A stretch of DNA of 57,407 bases from NCBI GenBank assembly GCA_964415175.1, contig CAYPYG010000018.1, positions 1-57,407 on the forward strand. The letters are read 5' to 3'. Position 1 is the first letter of the stretch. Each line of letters starts with the position of its first letter. Positions 18,732-29,416 of the stretch are shown here, in pieces. A model generated the notes under the pieces. The model was not told the origin of the DNA and searched no databases. It was given only the letters and a program-made list of their open reading frames with translations. The stretch comes from UBA2231 sp964415175 (lineage in GTDB: Bacteria; Elusimicrobiota; Elusimicrobia; Elusimicrobiales; UBA9959). The translations under genes and the position numbers were made by a program.

Positions 18732-20216
18732 TCAGCCGACGGACAGTATGTCGCGCTTGCGGGCCCAGTCGCGCAGCGAGCGCACGGCCTCGGGGCGCAT
18801 GACCGAGATGGGGCGGGTCAGCTTCACCTGTTCCAGCACGCCTTCGGTATCGACGGAGCCGCCCGCGCCCTCGGCGCGGTACATGGCCGAGATAACGGCC
18901 TGCTCTATCTCGGCGCCGCTGAGATCCTGCGAGGCCTCCGCCAGTTTTTTAAGGTCGAAGGCCGACGCGTCCATCCCGCGGCGGGCGATATGTATGCGGA
19001 AGATCTCCGAGCGCGCTTCCGGGCCGGGCAGGTCGGCGAAGAAGATCTCGTCGAAGCGGCCCTTGCGCAGCAGTTCGGGCGGCAGCGACTCTATATCGTT
19101 GGCGGTGGCGGCGATGAAAGACCGGTCCTTGCGCTCCTGCATCCAGGTCAGGAAAGTGCCCAGGATGCGGCGCGAGACGCCGCCGTCTATCTCGCCGCCG
19201 GAGCTGGCGAAGACCTTCTCGATCTCGTCTATCCACAGGCAGACCGGGGCAAGGCGCTCGACGGTCTTGAGCGCCTTGCGCAGGTTCTCCTCGGTCTCGC
19301 CGACGTATTTCGAATAAAGGCGGCTGAGGTCCAGCCGGTAGAGCGGCGCTCCCAGTTCCCCGGCTATCACCTTGGCCGCCAGCGACTTGCCGCAGCCCTG
19401 CACGCCCAGCAGCAGCAGGCCCTTGGGCGGCGGCAGCCTGGAACTTTCGTTGAAGACGACGGCCTTGCGGTCGGCGACCCAGCGCTTGAGCCCGTCGAAG
19501 CCGGCTATGGCGGCCGGCCCTTCCGGCGCGAAATACTCCAGCACGCCGTTCCGGTCGAAAACGTCCTTCTTGAACTTCTCTATCTCGAGAAGGTCGCGCG
19601 AGCAGAGCCGCCAGTCCTTCACTATGGCCTGGTTGAGCGCCGAGCGGACCTGCTGCAGCGACAGGCCCCTGAGCGATTTGATGACCCGCCTGACCTCTTC
19701 GGGGTCGAGGGCTATCTCTATCTTCGCGCCGCTCCGCCTGAACTCCAGCACGGACGCGTTTATCTCGGCGAGTATCTCCTTCTCGTCGGGATAGCCGCCG
19801 GAGATGCGCGCCGCCAGCGGCTGTATGTCGGGCGGCAGCGACGCTTCGGCGCCCAGGACGAAGAAAGTGGTGCGCGTCTCCCGCGCGCGGTTGAGCAGGT
19901 CCTTGAAGAGCCGCAGCGGAACGTTGTCCTTGAGATGCTTCTGGAAGTCCTTGAGCACGAAGACGGATTCGCGCGCGGGGTCGAGCAGGTCGGCGGCGAG
20001 TTTGAGCATCTTGACCGGGTCGCCGGTCTGGTAGAAAGGCTCGTCCTTCATGTCCACGCGCAGGCCCTTGGTCAGCGACCAGCGGTAGTACTTCATGCCG
20101 TTCGCGCGCGCGACGTCGAAGAGCTGCCGCGAAACATGTATTTCGTCGATGGTGTCCACCGCCACCAGCGGGTAGCGGGACTTGATAAGAAGGGCGGCCT
20201 CGTTCTCGAAATTCAT
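18732..20216 (-). CDS. Ycf46-like AAA+ ATPase
   Basis: A 494-residue AAA-family ATPase with a non-catalytic N-terminal half and a C-terminal AAA module. Walker A (GVQGCGKS) is near residue 271, Walker B (CLWIDEIEK) near 325, and the second region of homology near 375 (RKGRFDEIFFADLPGPEAR) fits classical AAA proteins such as Ycf46 and FtsH. Residues 1-230 start LLIKSRYPLVAVDTIDE, typical of Ycf46-type proteins, whose cellular job is poorly defined. It is the last gene of a three-gene minus-strand operon after a membrane protein and a secreted protein, 21 bp from the former. Only a weak ribosome site (TAGG) precedes the ATG. Confidence 0.8.
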   Translation of the reverse strand: MNFENEAALLIKSRYPLVAVDTIDEIHVSRQLFDVARANGMKYYRWSLTKGLRVDMKDEPFYQTGDPVKMLKLAADLLDPARESVFVLKDFQKHLKDNVPLRLFKDLLNRARETRTTFFVLGAEASLPPDIQPLAARISGGYPDEKEILAEINASVLEFRRSGAKIEIALDPEEVRRVIKSLRGLSLQQVRSALNQAIVKDWRLCSRDLLEIEKFKKDVFDRNGVLEYFAPEGPAAIAGFDGLKRWVADRKAVVFNESSRLPPPKGLLLLGVQGCGKSLAAKVIAGELGAPLYRLDLSRLYSKYVGETEENLRKALKTVERLAPVCLWIDEIEKVFASSGGEIDGGVSRRILGTFLTWMQERKDRSFIAATANDIESLPPELLRKGRFDEIFFADLPGPEARSEIFRIHIARRGMDASAFDLKKLAEASQDLSGAEIEQAVISAMYRAEGAGGSVDTEGVLEQVKLTRPISVMRPEAVRSLRDWARKRDILSVG

Positions 20217-20237
20217 CCTAGCAGGACGTTCGCATCA

Positions 20238-20837
20238 TTAGTCCCGGCCGTCCCGATCGCCGGGCGGCGCGCCGGGATACCGGCCGTCCTTATCCTTGAA
20301 TATCGGGGTGATATCGGCCAGCTTTTTGGTCGAACCGGCGACGGGGACGCGTTCGGGCGCTTCGCCGTCGCGCTTCCGCTCTCCGGCGAGCTCGGCCTCG
20401 CGGTCATAATAACCCATGCCCGCTATAAGGCAGCCGCAGCCGAAACCCAGGAGCCCCGCGCTTATCTTCCCCCCGTAAGGTATGCCGGAAATATCCGCCA
20501 GGTAGCTGAAAGTCATCATGGCCGGGATCACGATGAAACGCATCCTGAAAGCGTCGTTCCAGATGAGGCGGACCAGTCCCACGCTTCCCAGCGCGTAAAG
20601 ATAGGCCAGGAACGGGATGAAGAGAAGGGCGAATATGCCCGCGCGGGCGCCGGAGGCCGCGCTGAGCACTATCATCGACACTATGAGGAAGACCGCGCCG
20701 CCGACCAGTCCCCAGACCAGCGCTTTAAAAGGGTTCCGGCTGGCCGCTTCGACCGAGAGCCGCATCTGTTCCCTGAAGACCGCGGCGGAAGCCATGGCGA
20801 GGCCCAGCAGGAGGGCCTCGATGACGAGCTTTTTCAT
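20238..20837 (-). CDS. multi-pass membrane protein of unknown function (199 aa)
   Basis: No family was recognised. The start ATG overlaps the upstream gene's stop as ATGA. About four hydrophobic segments lie between residues 5 and 145 (one is ALVWGLVGGAVFLIVSMIVL, another LLGFGCGCLIAGMGYY). A hydrophilic charged C-terminal tail of about 50 residues ends GDRDGRD and is probably cytoplasmic. Coupling to the upstream secreted-protein gene and the downstream AAA ATPase gene suggests a common envelope task. Confidence 0.55.
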   Translation of the reverse strand: MKKLVIEALLLGLAMASAAVFREQMRLSVEAASRNPFKALVWGLVGGAVFLIVSMIVLSAASGARAGIFALLFIPFLAYLYALGSVGLVRLIWNDAFRMRFIVIPAMMTFSYLADISGIPYGGKISAGLLGFGCGCLIAGMGYYDREAELAGERKRDGEAPERVPVAGSTKKLADITPIFKDKDGRYPGAPPGDRDGRD

Positions 20838-21520
20838 ATGGAGTCCGCGCGCGGTTCTTGAAGCAGCGCGCAGGAATAGTCATCGCCGGCTTTGGAGCAG
20901 GAAACGCGAGCGGCGTAGAGTATGCCGGTCTCGTCGTCGAAGGCGAAGCCGTTGGCGTAGAAGGCGCGTATCAGCTTGACCGAAGCGTCCAGCGTGACTA
21001 TCATTTTGCGCTCGCCGGCCGCGCTGACGAACATCGAGCAGGCGGTATAGTTCTCGTCCACGCAGCTGACCGACTCGGCCGTCAGCGTGTCCTTGCCGTC
21101 CGCCACGGCGTGAAAATCCGTCTCTTCCATCACGGAAACGAAGTTCAGGGCCTTCCACATCTCCGCCGCGGCGGCCCCGGCGGTCTCGACGCCCCCGCAG
21201 GCGGTCCTTTTGGCGCCGCCGACGACCGGCATATAAGTCCCGTCCCGCAGTATGAAGCCGGAGCCGTTATATACGGCCGGCTCGAACCTGCCGGTCTGCG
21301 CGTATATGAAGCCGCCGCCCGCCGGGATCACCACGTGTGTTTTCCCGGTGCGGGGATCGAGCAGAATGAAGGTGGTCCTGGCTGACGGGACGAAGTCCGG
21401 CGCGGGCAGCGAGAGCGTTCCGGCCGCGGCCGGCGAGGCGGCGGACAGCTGGGACAGCGCGTCCTGCGCCGCCGCCGGCGCCGCCAGCGCGAATATCGAA
21501 ATAAGTATGACAACTTTCAT
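20834..21520 (-). CDS. secreted protein of unknown function (228 aa)
   Basis: The N-terminus MKVVILISIFALAAPAAAQ is a signal peptide. The mature part has six cysteines (for example RTACGGVETAG, SVSCVDENYTACSMF, RVSCSKAGDDYSCALL), consistent with disulfides outside the cytoplasm. It begins with a beta-rich region (TTFILLDPRTGKTHVVIPAGGG, split here by sense only). No family was recognised. A GGGGG tract 4-8 nt before the ATG may serve as ribosome site. It is the first gene of the operon that continues with a membrane protein and the Ycf46-like ATPase. Confidence 0.55.
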   Translation of the reverse strand: MKVVILISIFALAAPAAAQDALSQLSAASPAAAGTLSLPAPDFVPSARTTFILLDPRTGKTHVVIPAGGGFIYAQTGRFEPAVYNGSGFILRDGTYMPVVGGAKRTACGGVETAGAAAAEMWKALNFVSVMEETDFHAVADGKDTLTAESVSCVDENYTACSMFVSAAGERKMIVTLDASVKLIRAFYANGFAFDDETGILYAARVSCSKAGDDYSCALLQEPRADSI

Positions 21521-21708
21521 TTAACCCCCGTATTTTCAGTTAAGGAGACCGCCGGGGGAGGCGGCGGTCCGGCTAAGCAAAACCTTCACGGAGGCCGGAG
21601 CATCGCAAGCGCGGAGGCCGAGTGAGGAGCGGCGAGCGCTATGCGCGAGACCGCGTGTTTTGCGTGCCGGACCGGCGACATGCCCCCGGCATCGTTCTCC
21701 TTACTGAA

Positions 21709-21731
21709 AAGAACTGTTTGCGCCCGGCAGG
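21709..21731. repeat. exact 23-bp copy of the tRNA-Arg 3' end and flank
   Basis: Identical over 23 bases to 22061-22083, which spans 10 bp of downstream flank, the discriminator base and the 3' acceptor strand of tRNA-Arg. It has the form expected of an attachment-site remnant. Confidence 0.7.
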
Positions 21732-21898
21732 TGAGGACCGCCCTTTGGAGCGAAGCACGGCGTGCTTCGCGTGCGGTCCGCAAGGGCGCAGGCGGTTTCC
21801 TGCGTAAGCGAAACCGCCGAGCCGGGGTCGCGGAAAAGCGCTATGCGCTTTATCCGTGACTCGAACGTTCGATTCCTGCCTAACGTTCGATGACTTTA

Positions 21899-21927
21899 AA
21901 GAACTTTGGTGCGCCCGGCAGGAATCG
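21899..21927. repeat. imperfect copy of the tRNA-Arg 3' end
   Basis: AAGAACTTTGGTGCGCCCGG continuing CAGGAATCG matches the functional tRNA end with a small difference in the flank, and extends 6 bases further into the T-arm than the copy at 21709. Confidence 0.6.
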
Positions 21928-22070
21928 GTCACGGGTTCCCTCGTCGCCGCCGCTCCTCGGGACCCGCGACCCCGCCTCGCCGCTGCGGCCGGCTGGCCTC
22001 GCGGCTCCGGCTTTCGATTCCTGACGCAGGCCGCACCGCGGCCTGCTCCGGTCGACTGCTAAGAACTGTT

Positions 22071-22142
22071 TGCGCCCGGCAGGAATCGAACCTGCACTAG
22101 AAGCTTCGGAGGCTCCTGTGATATCCATTTCACCACGGGCGC
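22071..22142 (-). tRNA. tRNA-Arg(CCG)
   Basis: A 72-nt cloverleaf on the minus strand: acceptor GCGCCCG/CGGGCGC, D-arm GTGA/TCAC, anticodon stem GGAGC/GCTTC with loop CTCCGAA (anticodon CCG, reading CGG), T-stem GCAGG/CCTGC with TTCGATT loop, and discriminator A. CCA is not encoded. It lies 50 bp downstream of the alaS stop. Confidence 0.93.
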
Positions 22143-22191
22143 GCAAATCCAAAGAACCGAGATTACATTATACCAATAGGCGCCTGAACGT

Positions 22192-24834
<2,643 letters not shown>

Positions 24835-24842
24835 AAATGTCA

Positions 24843-24848
24843 ATTATA
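24843..24848 (-). promoter_or_regulatory. -10 box for a leaderless alaS transcript
   Basis: TATAAT on the minus strand, 8 nt before the alaS ATG. The palindromic element at 24856 begins 7 nt upstream of it, so any -35 lies within that element. Confidence 0.6.
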
Positions 24849-24855
24849 CTAATTA

Positions 24856-24953
24856 GGGACGTTGTTGACTTGTTGAGTTGTTGACTTGATCCGCAGCCCC
24901 CCGCCGTATTACCGGCCCGAAAAGTCAACAACTCAACAAGTCAACAACGTCCC
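24856..24953. repeat. 98-bp palindromic element with perfect 32-bp inverted repeats (MITE/REPIN-like)
   Basis: Arms 24856-24887 and 24922-24953 are exact reverse complements over 32 bp with a 34-nt spacer. The ends read GGGACG...CGTCCC. The arm contains a roughly 9-bp iteration, TTGTTGACT-TGTTGAGT-TGTTGACT. The whole could fold into one long hairpin. It occupies nearly the entire gap between the divergent alaS and tilS promoters. It shares the GGGACG terminus with the element at 55811. No transposase is nearby. Confidence 0.85.
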
Positions 24954-24962
24954 CTCAAATAC

Positions 24963-24968
24963 TATAAT
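24963..24968 (+). promoter_or_regulatory. -10 box for a leaderless tilS transcript
   Basis: TATAAT 6 nt before the ATG at 24975, with no ribosome site. The right end of the palindromic element is 9 nt upstream; TCAACA in its arm (24941-24946) is a 4-of-6 match to a -35 box at 16-nt spacing. Confidence 0.55.
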
Positions 24969-24974
24969 CTGTTC

Positions 24975-25706
24975 ATGCAGTCCAAGCGCAAAGCCACGCT
25001 CAACGCCTGGAACCGGATAAACGCTTTCTCCAAAGAGCGCGGCCTCTTCAGGGACCGCGACGCCATGGTGCTGGCGGTCTCGGGCGGGCCGGATTCGGTG
25101 GTCATGCTGGACTATTTCGCGCGGCAGGCGCGCGGGCGCCGGCTGAAGCTTTACGTCTGCCACGTGAACCACGGCCTGCGCGGCCGGGAGTCGGACGCGG
25201 ACGAACGATTCGTGCGGCGGCTGGCGGGGTCCTACGGCCTGCCTTGCGGCGTTTTCAAGGCGCGTGTGAAGGCGCTGGCCAGGAAGTCCGGCTCGGGCAC
25301 GGAGCACGCGGCCAGGACGGAGCGCTACCGCCTGCTGCTGAAATACGCCCGTTCCAGGGGCTGCCGGCTGGTGGCCACGGCCCATCACTCCGACGACAAC
25401 GCCGAAACGGTGCTGCTCAACCTGCTGCGCGGCACCAGGGCGAAGGGCCTGGCCGGCATCCCTCCCTCGCGGCCGCTGGGCGGAGGCGTGCGCGTGATAC
25501 GCCCGCTGATGGCGCTGACGCGGCGCGAAATAGAAGACTACCTGCGGGCCAACGGGATGAAGGCCCGGAAAGATTCCACTAACGACGACCAGAAATACAC
25601 CCGCAACTGGATACGCGCGACGCTGCTGCCGCTGCTGGAGAGGAAGCAGCCGCGCATACGCGAACACCTCGTGGATATAGCGGAAGACCTGTCGGGAAAA
25701 TCCTGA
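24975..25706 (+). CDS. tilS: tRNA(Ile)-lysidine synthase, short form
   Basis: A 243-residue N-type ATP pyrophosphatase. The PP-loop AVSGGPDSVVMLD is near residues 32-44, and HVNHGLRGRESDADE, ATAHHSDDNAETVLLNLLRG, GLAGIPP and RPLMALTRREIEDYL are the successive TilS motifs. It should modify C34 of the AUA-reading tRNA-Ile to lysidine. Many TilS proteins are 300-450 residues with extra C-terminal tRNA-binding domains; this one stops soon after the catalytic domain (ending DIAEDLSGKS), as in other minimal TilS. It converges on the epimerase gene with 10 bp between stops. Confidence 0.85.
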   Translation: MQSKRKATLNAWNRINAFSKERGLFRDRDAMVLAVSGGPDSVVMLDYFARQARGRRLKLYVCHVNHGLRGRESDADERFVRRLAGSYGLPCGVFKARVKALARKSGSGTEHAARTERYRLLLKYARSRGCRLVATAHHSDDNAETVLLNLLRGTRAKGLAGIPPSRPLGGGVRVIRPLMALTRREIEDYLRANGMKARKDSTNDDQKYTRNWIRATLLPLLERKQPRIREHLVDIAEDLSGKS

Positions 25707-25716
25707 AAACCCGGAC

Positions 25717-26439
25717 CTACCGGCCGGCCCAGGCGACCAGCTCGGGCGGGTAGCCGATATCGATCACTTTAAGCTCGCCTATGTTCTTCTGGGCGTGGGC
25801 GGCCATGAGCCCGGTCTTGGCCAGGCCGAAGGTCAGGGTGTGGGCGGCGATGACGAAGACGCCGGTATGGTGGCCGGTGTCGGGCAGCAGGCCCGAGGGC
25901 AGGTCCAGCGCGACTATCGGCCGGCCGCTCTTGTTCATGAGCTGGATGACGCGCTTGAGGACGCCGGCGGGTTTGCCCATCGAACCGATGCCGAGCAGGG
26001 CGTCGACCAGCAGGCCGAAGGCCGGCAGCGCGCCGGCCAGTTCCTCGACGGAGTCCTTCTTCACCAGCGTGATCTTCACGCCGGCCGCGCGCGCGGCTTC
26101 GAGGTTCCTGACCACCAGTTCGCCGTAGCCGGTGTCCCTGGGCTCGAGTATGAAGATCTCCGCCTCGGCGCCTTTCTGCTTGAGATACCTGGCCGCGACC
26201 AGTCCGTCCCCGCCGTTATTGCCCTTGCCGCAGCAGACGGCTATCCTGGCCGGCGACGGCAGGTTCAGGGTCCCGGCTATGCGCAGAAGTTCGTCGGCGG
26301 CGCCGCGGCCGGCGTTCTCCATCAGCTCACCCTCGGCCACGCCGTATTCGGTCACGGCCTTCCTGTCGATGACGCGGATCTTCTCCGGCGTCACCACGGG
26401 GAGCCCCTGGAATTCCTTCACCTGCGGTATCTTGGACAT
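25717..26439 (-). CDS. nnrE: NAD(P)H-hydrate epimerase (YjeF N-terminal domain)
   Basis: A 240-residue YjeF_N-type protein that repairs hydrated NAD(P)H by interconverting R and S epimers. The signatures are CCGKGNNGGDGLVAARYL, ELMENAGRG, DALLGIGS and ALDLPSGLLPDTG. In many bacteria this domain is fused to the ADP-dependent dehydratase NnrD; here only the epimerase half is present, and no NnrD lies in the window. It is the last gene of the five-gene minus-strand operon starting at 30743, 10 bp after the Yip1-family gene. No clear ribosome site was seen, so translation may depend on the upstream gene. Confidence 0.87.
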   Translation of the reverse strand: MSKIPQVKEFQGLPVVTPEKIRVIDRKAVTEYGVAEGELMENAGRGAADELLRIAGTLNLPSPARIAVCCGKGNNGGDGLVAARYLKQKGAEAEIFILEPRDTGYGELVVRNLEAARAAGVKITLVKKDSVEELAGALPAFGLLVDALLGIGSMGKPAGVLKRVIQLMNKSGRPIVALDLPSGLLPDTGHHTGVFVIAAHTLTFGLAKTGLMAAHAQKNIGELKVIDIGYPPELVAWAGR

Positions 26440-26449
26440 AAAGAGGCGT

Positions 26450-26995
26450 TCAGGACACGGCCCAGATCGTCCAGCCCAGCAGCCAGGCGAAACCCATGAA
26501 ACCGAGCACGCACATGAGGTAGAAAGGCGCCAGCACCGAGAGCACCGCCTTGCGGGAACCGGCGGCGTAGAGGCCCTTTATCAGGCGGACGCGGGCGTAG
26601 AAGACTACCAGCAGCGTCAGCATGAACGCCAGGAAAGGGCTGAGATAACCGAGGCGCGCGAAGAAGGCCAGCGGCACGGCGAAGGCCCAGAAGAACTCGG
26701 CCAGGCCGAAGGCCAGGAACAGGCGCAGCGCGCTGCCCTCGGCGGAGGCGGTCTCCAGCGCCAGGTGCACCGAGGCGGCGGAGACGAAGTTCATGGCGCG
26801 CAGCAGCAGGAAAAGCACGATGAACGACGCTGGCCCGCCGGGTATGGCCATGAACATGCGCAGGAAGGCGAACAGGCTGAGCGAGCCGACGAAGTAGCCG
26901 GCCCAGCCGGCGGCGCCCAGGCGCTTGCGCGTCAGCGCGGCGAGCGAGCCCGCCGGGTTATCGACTATGTCGGCCGCGTCGGACAGCAGGGTCAT
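26450..26995 (-). CDS. Yip1-family integral membrane protein
   Basis: A 181-residue membrane protein beginning SDAADIVDNPAGSLAALTRKR, the short cytoplasmic lead typical of bacterial Yip1-domain proteins. About five hydrophobic segments follow (FVGSLSLFAFLRMF, PASFIVLFLLLRAMNF, FLAFMLTLLVVFYARV, VLSVLAPFYLMCVLGFMGFA). The function of bacterial members is unknown. Its start lies 3 bp after the sppA stop, so the two are probably translated together. Confidence 0.65.
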   Translation of the reverse strand: MTLLSDAADIVDNPAGSLAALTRKRLGAAGWAGYFVGSLSLFAFLRMFMAIPGGPASFIVLFLLLRAMNFVSAASVHLALETASAEGSALRLFLAFGLAEFFWAFAVPLAFFARLGYLSPFLAFMLTLLVVFYARVRLIKGLYAAGSRKAVLSVLAPFYLMCVLGFMGFAWLLGWTIWAVS

Positions 26996-26998
26996 GGC

Positions 26999-28120
26999 TC
27001 AGAACCCCTGCCACCGGTATTCGAGGCGCGGGTGGTCCGTGACCAGTTCCGCGACCCTGCCGCCGCCGAACAGGCCCAGCCTGGATTCCAGGATCGAGAA
27101 GATGCTGGAGAAGGGGTCGGTGTCGCGGATGACGCGCGGGTTCTTGCCGAGCTTGCCCAGTTCGCCGGCCAGGTCCAGCGCCGTCTGGGTGTCGCCGAGA
27201 ACGTCCACCAGTTTCGCTTCCAGCGCCTGGCGGCCGGTGAAGATGCGGCCGTCGGCTATCTCCGAGCGCAGTTTGTCGGCGGGGATATTGCGACCGGTCG
27301 AGACCACGGCGACGAACTGGTCGTAGGAATCGTCTATCATGGCCTGCAGCAGCCGGCGCTCCTCGGCCGTCATCTCGCGGCCCATGGAGCCGATATCCTT
27401 GAACTTGCCGGATTTGATGATCTCCGGCTTGTAGCCGATCTTCTTCATCAGGCCTTCCAGGTTGGCGCCGCTGAAGATGACGCCGATGGAGCCGGTGATG
27501 GTCCCGGGATGAGAGACGACCTTGTCGCAGGCGGCCGCGATGTAGTAGCCGCCGCTCGCCGCCACGTCGCCGAGCACGGCGACGACGGGCTTCTTGTGCT
27601 CGTTGCGGGCCCGCAGGATGGCCGCGTTGATCTCCTGCACGGCCGAGACGGTGCCGCCGGGCGAATTGATGTCCAGCAGGATCGCCTTCACTTCCTTGCG
27701 GGCGGCCAGTTTGTCTATCTTGCGCGCGGTCTGGCCGCTGCCCCTGTCCCAGGAGCGCGCCGAATCGCTCTGGTAAATGGCGCCGTAGACCGGCACGACG
27801 GCGACGGCGTCCTTGCCGGTCGGCACCATGCCGGTGATCTGCTTGAGGTCCAGATCGGCGGGCCTGGCCTTGCGGGCGGTGGCGGCTTTCTCTATGACGA
27901 GGAGCGAGACCATTATCGCGGCGGCGTAGAGGACGGCGAGGACCTTCAGCCAGAGCCTGGTCGCGGTCCTGGGCGCGGCCGGCGCGGGTTCCCGCGCGGG
28001 CGGCGGCGCCGCGGGCGCGGGAGAAGCCTGGGGCGGCTCCGGCGCTCCGGGCTGCGGGGCGGCGGCGCCCTCCTGCGGGGTCCTCTCCGGTTCGGGGAAA
28101 GGGTTCTTTATCTCTTCCAT
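26999..28120 (-). CDS. sppA: signal peptide peptidase SppA (S49 serine protease)
   Basis: A 373-residue membrane-anchored protease that degrades cleaved signal peptides. A proline/alanine-rich cytoplasmic lead of about 60 residues precedes one transmembrane segment (LKVLAVLYAAAIMVSLLVIE). The S49 core has LDINSPGGTVSAVQEI, then ASGGYYIAAACDKV with the nucleophilic serine near residue 187, and SGKFKDIGSMGREMT with the general-base lysine. This is the short single-domain SppA type. GGAGG lies just before the ATG. It is the third gene in the operon, 27 bp after the second GGDEF gene. Confidence 0.88.
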   Translation of the reverse strand: MEEIKNPFPEPERTPQEGAAAPQPGAPEPPQASPAPAAPPPAREPAPAAPRTATRLWLKVLAVLYAAAIMVSLLVIEKAATARKARPADLDLKQITGMVPTGKDAVAVVPVYGAIYQSDSARSWDRGSGQTARKIDKLAARKEVKAILLDINSPGGTVSAVQEINAAILRARNEHKKPVVAVLGDVAASGGYYIAAACDKVVSHPGTITGSIGVIFSGANLEGLMKKIGYKPEIIKSGKFKDIGSMGREMTAEERRLLQAMIDDSYDQFVAVVSTGRNIPADKLRSEIADGRIFTGRQALEAKLVDVLGDTQTALDLAGELGKLGKNPRVIRDTDPFSSIFSILESRLGLFGGGRVAELVTDHPRLEYRWQGF

Positions 28121-28147
28121 CGTTCCTCCGGCTGATCTCGCTGTCCG

Positions 28148-29416
28148 TCAAAGCTGGCTGGCGTCCACCACCCTGTTGCGGCCGCTCTCCTTGGCGCGGT
28201 AGAGCGCCGCGTCCGCGGCGGCCACGGCTCCGGCGGCGTCGCGGCCGTCCCGCGGGAAATGGGCCACGCCTATGGACACGCTTATTCTAACACTTTCAAG
28301 TCCGTGCGAAAAATTCTCGGCCGCTATGCGGGCGCGTATCGCCTCGGCCTTGCGCAGGACGCCCTCCGGCTCCGCGCGCGGCAGGACCACCGCGAACTCC
28401 TCCCCGCCGTAACGGGCGACGAAGTCGGTCTCGTAGACGCTCTCGCGCAGCAGGGTGCCCACCCGCTTGAGCACGAAGTCGCCGAACTGGTGGCCGTAGC
28501 CGTCGTTGAGGCGCTTGAAATGGTCGATGTCGGCTATGAGTACGGCGAAAGTGGTGCGGAAGGCCTGCGCGCGGCGGACCTCCTCCTCGATGCGCTCGTC
28601 CAGCACGCCGCGGCGGAAGACGCCGGTCAGGCCGTCGACGCGCGAGAGCCATTCGACCTCCCGGAACAGGCGCAGGCGGCGCACGGCGAAAGCGAGCTCC
28701 TCGGCGAAGGAGAGCATGGCGGCGGCCAGTTCCGCCGCGGACGCGGACGAACCGGGGAAGGCGGCGGCGAAGAACCCGACCGCCTCGCCGGCGTGGTTGA
28801 CCATGACGCCGGCCCTGGGCGGCTTACCGTCCGCGGCGAAAGGCTCGGGCGGACCTTTGCCGGGCAGCCCGGCGGCGCGCCGGAGGCCTTCGGGCGAATT
28901 GAAACCGGAGGCGGTGTCGCGGCCGCAGGCGAAAAGTTCCGCCTCGCCGGCCGGGCCCAGCAGGTAGAAGGCGAAATCCTCGGTGCCGAAGTAATCGCTT
29001 ATGTAGCGGGCGAACTGGCGCCCGGCGGCCTGCTGGTCGACGGCCTCGGCCAGGTATTTCATGGCCGAATAGAGCAGCAGCACCTTCTTCTCGCGGCCGC
29101 CGGCCTCGTTGAACTCCTTTTTGGCCAGCGCCAGCCGTTCCGCCACTTCCCCCAGCCTCTCCGCTCCTCCCTCCCGCGCGGCTCCGCCGGCGGCGCTCCC
29201 GGAGCGGCGCGCGAGGACCCACCGGCAGGCGGCCGCCGCCCAGAGGGCGGTCAATGCCGCCGCCCCCGTCGAAACGGCCGCGGGCAGGGCGAGCCAGAAA
29301 AGCCCGGCCCCGGCCGCCGCCGCGAGCGGGACGGCGGCGCGGCCCAGCCGGCACAGGAACAGGACCGGGAACCAGAGCGCCGACAGGGCGGCGAGGGCTA
29401 TTTCGCTCTCAGGCAT
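28148..29416 (-). CDS. membrane diguanylate cyclase (GGDEF) with GAF-like region
   Basis: A 422-residue protein. Residues 5-65 are strongly hydrophobic and anchor it in the membrane. Residues about 110-240 resemble a GAF-type sensor. The C-terminal GGDEF domain begins VDGLTGVFRRGVLDERI and has ARYGGEEFAVVLP near residue 337, so it should be able to make cyclic di-GMP. The I-site arginine is missing: the position before the GGEEF signature reads YETD rather than RxxD, so product inhibition is probably lost. Its first codons overlap the end of the preceding GGDEF gene by 8 bp. Confidence 0.85.
   Translation of the reverse strand: MPESEIALAALSALWFPVLFLCRLGRAAVPLAAAAGAGLFWLALPAAVSTGAAALTALWAAAACRWVLARRSGSAAGGAAREGGAERLGEVAERLALAKKEFNEAGGREKKVLLLYSAMKYLAEAVDQQAAGRQFARYISDYFGTEDFAFYLLGPAGEAELFACGRDTASGFNSPEGLRRAAGLPGKGPPEPFAADGKPPRAGVMVNHAGEAVGFFAAAFPGSSASAAELAAAMLSFAEELAFAVRRLRLFREVEWLSRVDGLTGVFRRGVLDERIEEEVRRAQAFRTTFAVLIADIDHFKRLNDGYGHQFGDFVLKRVGTLLRESVYETDFVARYGGEEFAVVLPRAEPEGVLRKAEAIRARIAAENFSHGLESVRISVSIGVAHFPRDGRDAAGAVAAADAALYRAKESGRNRVVDASQL

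Larger units (their letters stand above)
21521..22070. other. 550-bp gene-free stretch with tRNA-end fragments
   Basis: No convincing gene in any frame. It holds two copies of the tRNA-Arg 3' end (21709-21731 and 21899-21927), scattered T-arm-like pieces (TTCGATTCCTG at about 21868 and 22014, inverted relative to the tRNA) and two GCGCTATGCGC palindromes (21636 and 21838). It looks like accumulated debris at a tRNA locus. Confidence 0.55.

Noticed and set aside
21586..22152. Several small frames around the tRNA-Arg gene
   Set aside because: They run through tRNA-derived repeats and the tRNA itself on both strands, with no consistent coding signal.
24856..24953. Element read as a simple bidirectional terminator
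   Set aside because: It lies between divergent starts, not gene ends, and has no T-run after the stem.
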